Positions 1 through 9,507 of a DNA stretch of 64,000 bases are shown here, piece by piece. The stretch is from Desulfovibrio sp. (GTDB lineage Bacteria > Desulfobacterota > Desulfovibrionia > Desulfovibrionales > Desulfovibrionaceae): NCBI GenBank assembly GCA_031272405.1, contig JAISTW010000047.1, forward strand, positions 1 to 64,000, read 5' to 3'. Numbering within the stretch: position 1 is the first letter of the stretch; every line of letters starts with the position of its first letter. Under the pieces are notes generated by a model. The model was not told the DNA's origin and did no database searches. It saw only the letters and a list, made by a program, of their open reading frames with translations. The position numbers were made by a program, and so were the translations under genes.

Positions 1-848
1 TTGGCGGTGTAGACGACTTCGTCGCCGGCGATGGCGACGTAGCCGAATTGCGTTTCATAGCCCTTGCCGCCGTTCATGGCGTTCAGTTGCGCCGTCGTCA
101 GCAGATTGCCGTCGCTGTCCAGGATGCCGGTCAGACGCGCGCCGCTCACGCCGTCATTGTGCAACACCGCGCCTTTGGTGACGGGCTCGCCGTCCCGCGA
201 GACGATGAAACGCTCTTCGGGCGGCGGCGGGGTTTGCGGCACAGGCGGGGTGACAGGCGGCGTGACCGGGGGAATATACGGCGGGACCGGAACATCCGGA
301 ATATGGGGCGCGGCCGGAACAGCGGAGACGTGCGTCGGGGGCGCTGTCGGCGCAACCGGGAAGGCCGCGCCGCTTCCGGAAGCCGTTGTGGCCACGGTGA
401 AAGGCACGGGATCCAGTGCCTGCACCTGATCCGGGTAACTCAGGGTGAAATTTTCATCCAAATCGCCCAGATGGCGCAGTCCGTTCATGAGGTCGGCGTC
501 GCCGTAGTTGGAATAGCGTCCTCCCTTGGCGCTCACTCCCACTCCGGCGGCCGGTTCTATGTCCGGAGCGAAGGCCTCGAAAAAGTCCACGCCGGCGATG
601 CTCTGGCCCTCGATCTCGAATTCGGGGAGATTGTCCTTGGTGTACTGCTCGTAAAAGCCCTCGATCTCCACAATACTGCCGTCGGAGAAGGTGAAGACAA
701 GGCTGTCGGAGTCCTCGGGCCGTTCTATGGTGGCCTGGTCAACGGGAAAGGCGAGAATGAATCTGGAATCGGGCTGCGCCTTGATGATTACCGGCTGTGT
801 GCCCATCCCCAGACTTTGCGGGGGAGGGGTTATGGTTACGTCTGTCAT
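1..848 (-). CDS. N-terminus of a large secreted (type I secretion/LapA-like) adhesin, runs off left edge
   Basis: Manual translation from ATG at 848 (RBS GGAG upstream): MTDVTITPPPQSLGMGTQPVIIKAQPDSRFILAFPVDQATIERPEDSDSLVFTFSDGSIVEIEGFYEQYTKDNLPEFEIEGQSIAGVDFFEAFAPDIEPAAGVGVSAKGG..., then a Pro-rich linker (PPYIPPVTPPVTPPVPQTPPPP). Open at base 1, so not in the ORF track. No Sec signal peptide. Confidence 0.7.
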   Translation of the reverse strand, partial: MTDVTITPPPQSLGMGTQPVIIKAQPDSRFILAFPVDQATIERPEDSDSLVFTFSDGSIVEIEGFYEQYTKDNLPEFEIEGQSIAGVDFFEAFAPDIEPAAGVGVSAKGGRYSNYGDADLMNGLRHLGDLDENFTLSYPDQVQALDPVPFTVATTASGSGAAFPVAPTAPPTHVSAVPAAPHIPDVPVPPYIPPVTPPVTPPVPQTPPPPEERFIVSRDGEPVTKGAVLHNDGVSGARLTGILDSDGNLLTTAQLNAMNGGKGYETQFGYVAIAGDEVVYTA

Positions 849-1075
849 GGTATTTTCTCCCAAGTTTTGCGTTGAGCGGCGTTCGGGTACGGCAGGGCAG
901 ATTCCGCGGCAAAACAAAACCGGCCGAACGAACGCCGACAAAAGTGTTGTTGAAAACGTTATTCACGAATCCGCGCCTTGTCAAGAAATTTTTGCGGGAA
1001 AGACAAAAAACTGATGCGCAAAGTCTCTTCGTTCAGGGGGAGCCTTCTTGACCGGGAAGCGGATGAAGACGCGGT

Positions 1076-1888
1076 TCAGGCCACTGTCGGCGTATTGCGC
1101 AGAAAGCCTGTCAGAGGGGACGACGCCTCGGCGCCGGCTGTCCGCGCGCGCGGAGCGGCAAGCCCGACCAGCCAGGCGGCGCGTCCGGCCTCCACAGCCG
1201 CCCGAAAGGCTCCGGCCATAGCCACAGGGTCCCTGGCCACGGCGATGGCCGTGTTGACAAGGCAGGCGGACGCGCCCATTTCCATGGCTTCGCAGGCATG
1301 GGAGGGTCTTCCGAGGCCGGCGTCCACCACAACGGGCACATCCATCTCCTCAATGAGGATGGCGATCATTTCCTTCGTGCGCAGACCGCGATTGGTGCCG
1401 ATGGGCGCGCCCAAGGGCATGACGGCCGCGGCGCCGGCGCTCGCGCAGTCACGGGCCACGTACAGGTCGGGATTGATGTAGGGAAAGGGAACAAAACCGT
1501 CCCTGACCATCAGTTCGACGGCTTTGGCCGTCTGGTAGCCGTCCGGCAAAAGATAGCGGCTGTCCGCAATGACTTCTATCTTGATCCAGTTCCCGCAACC
1601 GGCTGCTCTGGCCAGACGGGCCAGACGCAGAGCCTCCTCGGCTGTTCTGGCCCCGGAAGTATTGGGCAGAAGCCGCATATGCGCCGGTATATGGCTTGTG
1701 ATGCCCTGGTTGCCTTTTTCCACCCGGCGCATGGCTACAGTTATGACTTCAGCTCCGCTTGCCTCGGCGACTGCCGGAATAATGCCGTCCGCGCCGTATT
1801 TTCCGGTGCCGATAAAAAGGCGGCTTTTCAGCGCGACGCCGCCCACCGTAAAGGGATCATGCATCATGTGGGTCCTGTTTGAGTCCAT
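1076..1888 (-). CDS. thiG: thiazole synthase ThiG
   Basis: [49 protein letters not shown]...; ThiG family pattern; directly after thiS. Confidence 0.93.
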   Translation of the reverse strand: MDSNRTHMMHDPFTVGGVALKSRLFIGTGKYGADGIIPAVAEASGAEVITVAMRRVEKGNQGITSHIPAHMRLLPNTSGARTAEEALRLARLARAAGCGNWIKIEVIADSRYLLPDGYQTAKAVELMVRDGFVPFPYINPDLYVARDCASAGAAAVMPLGAPIGTNRGLRTKEMIAILIEEMDVPVVVDAGLGRPSHACEAMEMGASACLVNTAIAVARDPVAMAGAFRAAVEAGRAAWLVGLAAPRARTAGAEASSPLTGFLRNTPTVA

Positions 1889-1891
1889 CTG

Positions 1892-2092
1892 CTACCCGCC
1901 GCCGACAATATGAACAATTTCCAGCTCGTCGCCTTCCTTGAGCGCCGTATGGGCGAAGTCTCCACGCGGCACTATGACGCCATTGAGTTCCACAACCACC
2001 ACTTTTTCGTTGTGTCCGCGCGCGTCGAGCACATCCGAAACAACCGCGGCCTGTTCAAAAATTTCTTTGGCGCCGTTCACGCTCAGTTCCAT
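1892..2092 (-). CDS. thiS: sulfur carrier protein ThiS
   Basis: 66 aa ending in ...LEIVHIVGGG (C-terminal GG); adjacent to thiG. Confidence 0.92.
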   Translation of the reverse strand: MELSVNGAKEIFEQAAVVSDVLDARGHNEKVVVVELNGVIVPRGDFAHTALKEGDELEIVHIVGGG

Positions 2093-3199
2093 TCACGTCT
2101 CCTTGGGGATAGCGCAATCGCATGCTTTGGAAAAAATATCCCCGATGGACGAAGAATGCAAGTTTTGAACGGCGGGCGTCAAGCCGTAACAGGCAAGCAC
2201 ACATTCTTCGGCGAAGGCGGCGTCATGTTCTCCGACAAAGGGCGCGTGCTCCTGCATGGCTTCCACTGCTTCCAAATGGTGCAGAATGCGCGATTCCAGC
2301 TCTTTCCAGGAGTATTTCCCTGCCTTGACCGCAGCCAGATCTTCCCGGCCTTGCAGAGGAAAGACGACCTTCCCTGTCCGCAGCAGTTCCTCCATCTGCT
2401 CCAAAGCGCGCAAGGCATGTGAAAACGCCTTGAGGTCCAGGCCTTCGCTGCGTTCGGCGGCATCCGCCCGCCCGCCGTAACGCTTCATATCCGCCTCCAC
2501 CCTGCAAATCAGTTCCGATACGCGAATCGCGCCCATGTGCAGTTTGCCGCCGAGCTGAAGCGCTTTTTCGCCCTGTATGTTCTTCAGGGAACAATAACGA
2601 TTGTCCCCGCAGGCGGCGACTATGGCCTCCAGGCAGTCAGCAAGGCGTCCGGTCGGATCCGGACGGCGTTGCCGCAACCAGTCTCGAACCGCCTTCAGCG
2701 CGCCGACGCGGGAACCCCTGATTCCGTATTTTTTCACCTGACCCAGGCTGTACTCGGCGTAGGCCCTGTTTTTGTGGGTGTTTACAAGCCGCAGGGGATT
2801 GGCGAAGACGGCATCCAGCGCCTGGCGCCTGTAGAGCGTGCAGTCGGCGTTCGACGGCGAAAAAAGCAGATCCATCGCCCCGATATCGCCCGCAGGCAAA
2901 AGTTTCAGCAACCAGCGCTGTACAGACCAGAGGTCAATGTCCACGTCGCCGGCCGTATTCCGCCTTGTCCCGTCGCCGGTGGAAAAGCGCAGGCTCCGGG
3001 GAACCTTGTCCAGGGCCAGGGACTCCAGAGAGGGCAGAAAAATTCCGCGCGCGTCAATATCTGATTTGCCGGGCGATTCCGTGCCATACAGGGTGGCGCC
3101 GAACAGGGTCAGGAAAAGAAGCGAAGCGTCATGCGCCCGGCAGAGCGCCCGCGCCTGTTCGACAAGAGCGGGCCGGTCAATGTGGCGGGGTTCACGCAT
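2093..3199 (-). CDS. predicted nucleotidyltransferase (DNA polymerase beta-like superfamily)
   Basis: From MREPRHIDRP...: LTLFGATLYGTESPGKSDIDARGIFLPS (G-S/T-x-x-SDID nucleotidyltransferase motif). Start chosen internal to the longer ORF. Confidence 0.7.
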   Translation of the reverse strand: MREPRHIDRPALVEQARALCRAHDASLLFLTLFGATLYGTESPGKSDIDARGIFLPSLESLALDKVPRSLRFSTGDGTRRNTAGDVDIDLWSVQRWLLKLLPAGDIGAMDLLFSPSNADCTLYRRQALDAVFANPLRLVNTHKNRAYAEYSLGQVKKYGIRGSRVGALKAVRDWLRQRRPDPTGRLADCLEAIVAACGDNRYCSLKNIQGEKALQLGGKLHMGAIRVSELICRVEADMKRYGGRADAAERSEGLDLKAFSHALRALEQMEELLRTGKVVFPLQGREDLAAVKAGKYSWKELESRILHHLEAVEAMQEHAPFVGEHDAAFAEECVLACYGLTPAVQNLHSSSIGDIFSKACDCAIPKET

Positions 3200-3408
3200 A
3201 CGGCGACTGGTAACACAATCGGCCCATACTGTACACCGGCGGCAAGGCAGACGAAAAGCGAAAACCGCGGCGAGACGCTCGATGGAGGCCGCTTGACATT
3301 TTTCACTGCCTGTCTGACAAACGTCAGTGCAGGTCACGAATGAAACATGTGACTGCCCTGCAGGGATTTGCCTGCGGAAAACCCGCCACAGGAAACAGTC
3401 AGGAGGCT

Positions 3409-4302
3409 ATGATGCGGGACGACGCCATCACATGTACGCGGATTACCGACATTGTGGAAAAATTTGTTTCAGGGCCGGTCAACAATCTGCATATGCCGGG
3501 CGGTTTTGAACCGGCGTTCGGACAACCGCTGCTTGGCTTCGCCTCCGGCGGCGACAGCCTGTGGACGGAATTCAAAAAACACATCGGAGAGTTTCACTGG
3601 ACTCCGGTCGAGGCCTTTCGTCTGGCCTATCCGGGCGAAAATCCGAGCCCGGAAGAGCTGACCGTGGTCAGTTGGATATTACCCCAAACCACCAGCACGC
3701 GCAAAGACCAGCGCAAGCAAAAGACCTATCCCTCCGAGCGTTGGGCCAGGAACAGAATCATGGGTGAACAGCACGTCAACCAGGGGCTGCGCAAGCATCT
3801 TCCCGACACGCTTGCCAGCCGCGGCGTACAGGCTTTAGCGCCCATGCTCCTGCCCGAATGGTCCAGGGTGGAGTGCGACAAACTCGTTTATGCCTCAACA
3901 TGGTCGGAAAGGCATGCGGCCTATGTTGCCGGGCTCGGCACTTTTGGCTTGTGCGACGGGTTGATCACCCCTGTCGGCAAATCAATGCGGACCGGCTCGG
4001 TTATCATGAGGGCGGCGTTGCCGCCTTCGCCGAGACCGTATTCATCACACAGGGAATATTGTCTGTTTTTCAATTCCGGGACTTGCGGCAAATGCATCAA
4101 GCGCTGTCCGGTCGGAGCGCTGAGCGCGGACGGGCATGACAAACGCCGCTGCAGGGAATTTCTCCAGGGCACGACCAGGCCCTATGTGAACAAAACCTAC
4201 CATTTTGACGGCTACGGCTGCGGATTGTGTCAGGTGGGCGTCCCCTGCGAGACGGGCATACCCAGAGTCCGGCGCGAATCGGCGATATCGTCCGCCAACT
4301 GA
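3409..4302 (+). CDS. 4Fe-4S protein related to epoxyqueuosine reductase (QueG-like)
   Basis: AGGAGG RBS just before ATG at 3409; Cys clusters GTCGKCIKRCPVGAL and YGCGLCQVGVPCETGIP. Confidence 0.65.
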   Translation: MMRDDAITCTRITDIVEKFVSGPVNNLHMPGGFEPAFGQPLLGFASGGDSLWTEFKKHIGEFHWTPVEAFRLAYPGENPSPEELTVVSWILPQTTSTRKDQRKQKTYPSERWARNRIMGEQHVNQGLRKHLPDTLASRGVQALAPMLLPEWSRVECDKLVYASTWSERHAAYVAGLGTFGLCDGLITPVGKSMRTGSVIMRAALPPSPRPYSSHREYCLFFNSGTCGKCIKRCPVGALSADGHDKRRCREFLQGTTRPYVNKTYHFDGYGCGLCQVGVPCETGIPRVRRESAISSAN

Positions 4303-4307
4303 AACTC

Positions 4308-4700
4308 TCAGCCCTGCCGCGCCGGCCACAGCAGGGCGGAAGAGCCGGCGCCGAGCAGGGTCATGCCCAGCGAACCGACAAGATGCAGAAAGATAAGCAG
4401 CAGGCCGGGAAAGATGCGCCCTTCCTGAAGCAGGAGCACAACTTCGGCCGAAAAAGTGGAAAACGTGGTCAGGGCGCCCAGAAAACCGGTTATCACAAAA
4501 AGCCGCCACAGTTCGGAGATGCCGGGAAAATGCGCGAATATTCCCAGCGCGAATCCTATCAGGTAGCCACCGAACAGATTGACGGCCAAAGTGCCCAGCG
4601 GCAGCACGGGAATGAGCGGATTCAGGGCGCGTCCCGCAAGCCAGCGTAAAACGGCTCCCAGGCAGGCGCCGGCGCAGATGCAGAGAGTGGAACGTATCAT
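4308..4700 (-). CDS. crcB: fluoride channel CrcB/FluC
   Basis: MIRSTLCICAGACLGAVLRWLAG...GTLAVNLFGGYLIGF...FLGALTTFSTFSAE; typical CrcB motifs. Confidence 0.93.
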   Translation of the reverse strand: MIRSTLCICAGACLGAVLRWLAGRALNPLIPVLPLGTLAVNLFGGYLIGFALGIFAHFPGISELWRLFVITGFLGALTTFSTFSAEVVLLLQEGRIFPGLLLIFLHLVGSLGMTLLGAGSSALLWPARQG

Positions 4701-4730
4701 GCCGGGAGCGCTTCTGTTTTTCCGGATTTT

Positions 4731-4765
4731 CTTAAAAGGCGCGGGGGCGCATTCCACGCCCCCGC
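4731..4765 (-). terminator. hairpin terminator-like element downstream of lactate permease
   Basis: Perfect 9-bp stem GCGGGGGCG/CGCCCCCGC (4741-4749/4757-4765) followed on the minus strand by CCTTTTAAG. Confidence 0.5.
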
Positions 4766-4800
4766 TTGCCTGAAAACGGCGTCAGAACTGGATGGCCGGC

Positions 4801-6564
4801 TTAGAATTGCAGGCCGAAGTTCATGCCGATGAGCATCCAGGCGATGATGCCCACCACGATGCCATAGAGGAGGAAGGGCCAGAAGGTCTTCTTCAGGATG
4901 TCCCCCTCCCGGTTGAGCAGACCCACAACTGTGCAGACAGCCACAATATTGTGGATGCAGATCATGTTGCCCATAGCTCCGCCCGCCGCCTGAGCGGCCA
5001 CGATGATGGGACGCGACAGCTTGAGCTGTCCGGCCATATCCCACTGGAAGAGACCGAAGAGCATGTCCGACACCGTGTTGGACCCGGTGATGAAGGCGCC
5101 CAGTCCGCCGACGTAGGAGGCGAACATCGGCCAGATGGGGCCAAGCACGGAAGCTATTGCAGTCGCCATGGCCAGCGGCATGGAGGGCAGGAATTTGGCC
5201 GAACCGGCGGCGACCTGCGCAACCATGTCGGGGTTGAAGCCGGAACCCTGGAAAATCTTGACCAGAGCCACGGAGGCGCACAGGGAAATGGTGGCCGCCT
5301 TCATTTTGACGGTGGTTTCCGTCCAGGCCTTGATGGCCTTGTCGCCGGGCATCTTGTGCATGACGATGGTCAGCAGAGCGACGAGCATGAAGGGTATGGT
5401 GCCGGGCAAATAGAGCAGCTTCAGGCTTTCGCTGACAGCGCCCATTTTCTTTCCGGCCACATCCACCGCGTCAAAGCCCAGAATGCCGTTGAAGGACACC
5501 ACGGCGTGGGCGTTCAGCCAGCCCTTGAGCCCCAGGGAATCAATGCGGGTCAGCACCAGAATGAGGCCGATGATGACATACGGCAACCAGGCCATGAATT
5601 GGCTCATGTGCGCCTTGAGTTCCGTTTCGCCGGAGAAGGAGATGTCGCCCGTCCAGTCCTTTTCCCACTTGGACGGTTCGCCGAATGTCCAGATATCTTC
5701 AGGCACGCAGAAGCCCTTCTTGGCCCCGGCGATGATGATGCCCAGACCAATGAGACCGCCCACCAGGGAGGGGATTTCCGGCCCCAGCGCCCAAGCCAGA
5801 ACCATGTAGGGCGTCACAAAGGCGACTGCCGCGAAAACGCAGAATTTCCACGCGGCGAAACCCTCTTTCCAGGAGCGGTTGGGCCCGAAGAAACGGGTGA
5901 TGAAGCCCAAAGTGAAAATGGGCAGAATAAAGGCCATGGGGCCGTGCATCAAGGTGACTGTTTCGCCGATGATTTTGTAAAACTGGTCAATGCTGGTCAG
6001 GGCCGGCACTGTGCCCCCGGCGATGAGGGCTTCAACCGTGCCTTTGAGGGAAGCGCCGAAACCCACGATGATGGGGGTGCCCACAGCGCCGAAAGTCACC
6101 GGGAAGGAGTTGAAGATGAGGCAGAGCACCGCCGACGCGAGGGGCGGAAAGCCGAGAGACAGCAACAGCGGAGCGGCCAGGGCCGCTGGCGTTCCAAAAC
6201 CGGCCGCGCCTTCGATGAAGGCTCCGAACATGTAGCCGATGATGATGGCCTGCACGCGCATGTCCTTGCTCACGGTCTGCATGCCGTACTGTATGGTCTC
6301 CATGCCTCCCGAATACTGGAGGGTGTGGAGGATGAGCAAAGCGCCGAACACGATGATGAGCACCCCCACGGCGCTGATGACGCCCTGGATGCTGAGGGCG
6401 GCTATGTAACCGGCCGGCAGCTTCCAGAAAAAGAATGCTCCGAGAGCGCAGACCAGCCAGGAAATGGGCATGGCTTTCATGGCCCCCATGCGGCATCCCA
6501 CCATGAGCACAAGAGCCACCAGAATCGGCAGGAACGCCACAACGGCAAGGATTCCATTACTCAT
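4801..6564 (-). CDS. L-lactate permease (LctP/LldP family)
   Basis: 587 aa, multi-[41 protein letters not shown]-type C-terminus; located in lactate oxidation operon. Confidence 0.93.
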   Translation of the reverse strand: MSNGILAVVAFLPILVALVLMVGCRMGAMKAMPISWLVCALGAFFFWKLPAGYIAALSIQGVISAVGVLIIVFGALLILHTLQYSGGMETIQYGMQTVSKDMRVQAIIIGYMFGAFIEGAAGFGTPAALAAPLLLSLGFPPLASAVLCLIFNSFPVTFGAVGTPIIVGFGASLKGTVEALIAGGTVPALTSIDQFYKIIGETVTLMHGPMAFILPIFTLGFITRFFGPNRSWKEGFAAWKFCVFAAVAFVTPYMVLAWALGPEIPSLVGGLIGLGIIIAGAKKGFCVPEDIWTFGEPSKWEKDWTGDISFSGETELKAHMSQFMAWLPYVIIGLILVLTRIDSLGLKGWLNAHAVVSFNGILGFDAVDVAGKKMGAVSESLKLLYLPGTIPFMLVALLTIVMHKMPGDKAIKAWTETTVKMKAATISLCASVALVKIFQGSGFNPDMVAQVAAGSAKFLPSMPLAMATAIASVLGPIWPMFASYVGGLGAFITGSNTVSDMLFGLFQWDMAGQLKLSRPIIVAAQAAGGAMGNMICIHNIVAVCTVVGLLNREGDILKKTFWPFLLYGIVVGIIAWMLIGMNFGLQF

Positions 6565-6621
6565 ATATACCTCCTTGGATTAAATTAGGTTTATGTTTGA
6601 AAATGCGCTATGCGCTGGACT

Positions 6622-8790
6622 CTACGTTTTGCCCCCCTGCGGTTTCAAATTTTCCGCCAGCAGATCCGCCACATGATCCACCTTGACATTGAGCCCCTGT
6701 TTTTCCGCGCCTCCGCGCAACTGCATGACGCAGCCGGGGCAGTCTACCACCAGCCGGGTCGCGCCGGTCTTGCGCAGGGCGTCAAGTTTCTTTTCCAGCA
6801 ACTGCGCTGAAATTTCCGGGAATTTCACGGAATATGTCCCGCCGAAACCGCAGCAGAGCTCTTCTTCCTCGCCGGGCGCATATTCGGCCGCGGCCTTGAT
6901 GAGATCGCGCGGGGCCTGCCTGACGCCAAGCCCGCGGCAGAGATGGCAGGAGGCGTGGTAGGCGACCTTCTGGCCGGAATTGTTGAAATCATCGGATCCA
7001 AGCCCCAGCGTGTCGTGAACAAAGGAGCTGAAGTCAACGACTTTTTCCGCGAATTCCCGGGTTTTGCCGTAGAGCCCCGCATTGCCGGCCAGCAAGGTTT
7101 CGTAATTGTGCTTCAGGTGCGAGGCGCAGCTCGCGCACAAGGTGATGACGGCATCGTAGGATTTGCGGGAGAAAGCGCGAACATTCTGCTCCGCCACTTC
7201 CACGGCTGTTTTGCGCTGTCCCATCATCTCCAGAGGCAGACCGCAACAGGACTGTTCAAGAGGGAAATCCACCTCAACGCCTCTGGCGGCCAGAATTTTG
7301 ACGGCATCCTCAAGCTGTTCGGGATAGACGAAATCCTGAGCGCAGCCGCTGAAAAGAGCCACACGGAATTTTGGCTCATGCGCCCTGGGGGCGATTTCCG
7401 GCCAGCGGTCGCGGAAGGATTGGGCCGCTATGGCCGGCAGGGCCTTATAGCCGTGCTTGCCCAGAAACATGGCCGGCAGATGGCGCTGGAAGCCTGTGCC
7501 GCCGGTGAAGGGTTTCTGGGCGTATTTGGCGAACTTGAGCAGGCTGTGGAAAAGCTTGCGGTTTTTCATGACCGAAGAAAGCAGGACAGCCTGGGTGTCG
7601 CCGCCCTGTTCGTCGGTGAGGCGGCTGCGTATTTCGCGGATGAGCCTGGGCAGATCAATGCCGCCAGCGCAGACGTTTTTACAGGCTTCGCAGCCCACGC
7701 AGTTCTGACAGAGCACCTTGGCCTTGTCCTTGCCGTGGAAGAAATACGTAAGAATCAGGCCGATAGCGCCGATGTATATGTAGCCCATCTTGTGGCCGCC
7801 GACCAGCCGATAGACGGGACAGACGTTGGCGCAGGCCCCGCAGCGCACGCAACGGAATATCTGCGAGAAGAGCGGGTCTTTGGCGATTTCCGTGCGGCCG
7901 TTGTCCACAAAGACGACATGCAGAATCTTTTTGCCGTCCGGGTTGACGGAGCAGGGGCCGGCGCCGCATATCCAGCTCACATAGGCTGTCAAACGCTGGC
8001 CTGTGGCGTTGCGCGGCAAAACCAACAGAGCCGTGAGCGCTTCTTCCAGGGTGGGCGTCAGTTTGTCCAGACCGGCGATGGCCACGTGCACACGCGGAAG
8101 CGTCGTCACCATGCGGGCGTTGCCCTCGTTGGTCACGATGGTCACAGTGCCGTTTTCGGCTATGGCGAAATTGCAGCCGCTGATGCCCATGTCGGCCTGG
8201 ATGAATTTGCGCCGCAACTGCACGCGGGCCACCTTGACCAGTTTCTGGATGTCCGTGTCCTGCTTCACGCCCGTGGCCTTGGTGAAATCGTCGGCCACCT
8301 GATAGCGCGACAGATGGATGGCGGGCATGACCATGTGCGAAGGACCCTCATGACGCAACTGTATGATCCATTCGCCGAGGTCCGTCTCGTCCACAATAAA
8401 GTTGTCGGCGAAAAGACGCTCGTTGAGCTGCGTTTCCTCGGCGGTCATGGATTTGGATTTGACGATGCGCTTGACCTTGTTTTCTCTGGCGATGCGGGCA
8501 ATGATCTCGTTGGCCTCGGTCGCGTCTTTGGCCCGATGCACGCGCACGCCGCGTTTTTCCGCCTGCTCCTTGAACTGCGCGTAAAGCTCCTCCATGCGCT
8601 TGCAGGCTTTGTCTCTGGATTCGGCGATCTGGTTGATGATGCCGCGCTCGTCCACTTCCTGAAATATTGTTTCGCGGTTGGCTCGGTAAGCCACGGCAAA
8701 AGTGTCCAGCGTGCGGCGCAAAAATTCATCCTGCAACGCGGAATCAATCTCCTTGCGGTATTCGGAGAGTGTGTTTGGGGCTTGATGCAT
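6622..8790 (-). CDS. lactate utilisation iron-sulfur protein, LutB-LutA-like fusion (LUD domain + 4Fe-4S + CCG domains)
   Basis: 722 aa: N-terminal LUD-like region, CVRCGACANVCPVY and CQNCVGCEACKNVCAGG clusters, C-terminal CCG motifs (QSCCGLPLEMMG, ELCCGFGGTY). Confidence 0.88.
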   Translation of the reverse strand: MHQAPNTLSEYRKEIDSALQDEFLRRTLDTFAVAYRANRETIFQEVDERGIINQIAESRDKACKRMEELYAQFKEQAEKRGVRVHRAKDATEANEIIARIARENKVKRIVKSKSMTAEETQLNERLFADNFIVDETDLGEWIIQLRHEGPSHMVMPAIHLSRYQVADDFTKATGVKQDTDIQKLVKVARVQLRRKFIQADMGISGCNFAIAENGTVTIVTNEGNARMVTTLPRVHVAIAGLDKLTPTLEEALTALLVLPRNATGQRLTAYVSWICGAGPCSVNPDGKKILHVVFVDNGRTEIAKDPLFSQIFRCVRCGACANVCPVYRLVGGHKMGYIYIGAIGLILTYFFHGKDKAKVLCQNCVGCEACKNVCAGGIDLPRLIREIRSRLTDEQGGDTQAVLLSSVMKNRKLFHSLLKFAKYAQKPFTGGTGFQRHLPAMFLGKHGYKALPAIAAQSFRDRWPEIAPRAHEPKFRVALFSGCAQDFVYPEQLEDAVKILAARGVEVDFPLEQSCCGLPLEMMGQRKTAVEVAEQNVRAFSRKSYDAVITLCASCASHLKHNYETLLAGNAGLYGKTREFAEKVVDFSSFVHDTLGLGSDDFNNSGQKVAYHASCHLCRGLGVRQAPRDLIKAAAEYAPGEEEELCCGFGGTYSVKFPEISAQLLEKKLDALRKTGATRLVVDCPGCVMQLRGGAEKQGLNVKVDHVADLLAENLKPQGGKT

Positions 8791-8793
8791 GCC

Positions 8794-9435
8794 TTAATCC
8801 TCCAGAAGAATGATGTGCAGTTCCAGGGGGCCGTGTACGCCCACGGCGGCTACACGCTCTATGTCGGCTGTGCGGCTCGGGCCGGAAATCATCGTTGTGT
8901 AGGTGATCGGCTCTTCATTTATGCGCTCGCGCAGCTTTTGGGCAATGGAAGGAAGATCGGGATAAATGGTTGACGCGCACAGAAAGATAATGTGTATTTC
9001 CGCGATCATGCCGGCCAAACGCGCATCTTCCCCGTCGGTGTTCATCAGGCAGGTGCCGCTGGCGGCGACGCCCAGCAAGGCTTTGCTGACGCCCACGTCA
9101 AAGCCAGCCACATAGTTGCGCAGCCCCTCGCGGATGCACAAAAAGCCCTTTTCCTCACAGGCTTTGGCCAGGACGTCATATTCCCCGTCGTCCAGGTCGG
9201 GGGCGGCCACAATGCGTTTGACGCGCGTGGGCTGATTGTTGGGGCCGGGAGGCCCCTGCTCGACGCCTGGCTCGTCAGCCAGAATCTCGGATGCCTGCTT
9301 GGCGGCGCAGACATCCACAACGTATCGCAAGGCAGCCTGAATGTTGGGAAGTTCCTGAACCACGGCGTTGACCGCCGCGGCCTTGGCGATGAATGTTTCC
9401 ACCACATGTCGGCTGACGGAATCCGTTTGTGTCAT
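8794..9435 (-). CDS. LUD-domain protein, LutC-like lactate utilisation protein
   Basis: 213 aa: GVSKALLGVAASGTCLMNTDGEDARLAGM...ISGPSRTADIERVAAVGVHGPLELHIILLED. Confidence 0.88.
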   Translation of the reverse strand: MTQTDSVSRHVVETFIAKAAAVNAVVQELPNIQAALRYVVDVCAAKQASEILADEPGVEQGPPGPNNQPTRVKRIVAAPDLDDGEYDVLAKACEEKGFLCIREGLRNYVAGFDVGVSKALLGVAASGTCLMNTDGEDARLAGMIAEIHIIFLCASTIYPDLPSIAQKLRERINEEPITYTTMISGPSRTADIERVAAVGVHGPLELHIILLED

Positions 9436-9507
9436 ATATAGCTCCTTTACAGCAGTTCAGTTCACGACGGGCAAAGCCCGTGCCCATTTGTCCAGCGGTT
9501 CGTCCCC

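Noticed and set aside
4792-6588. 598-aa plus-strand ORF opposite the lactate permease
   Set aside because: Shadow ORF: His/Gly/Asp-rich low-plausibility translation fully antisense to a clear permease gene.
6943-8973. 676-aa plus-strand ORF opposite the Lut fusion
   Set aside because: Antisense shadow ORF in GC-rich DNA; no motif, while the minus frame has clear Fe-S motifs.
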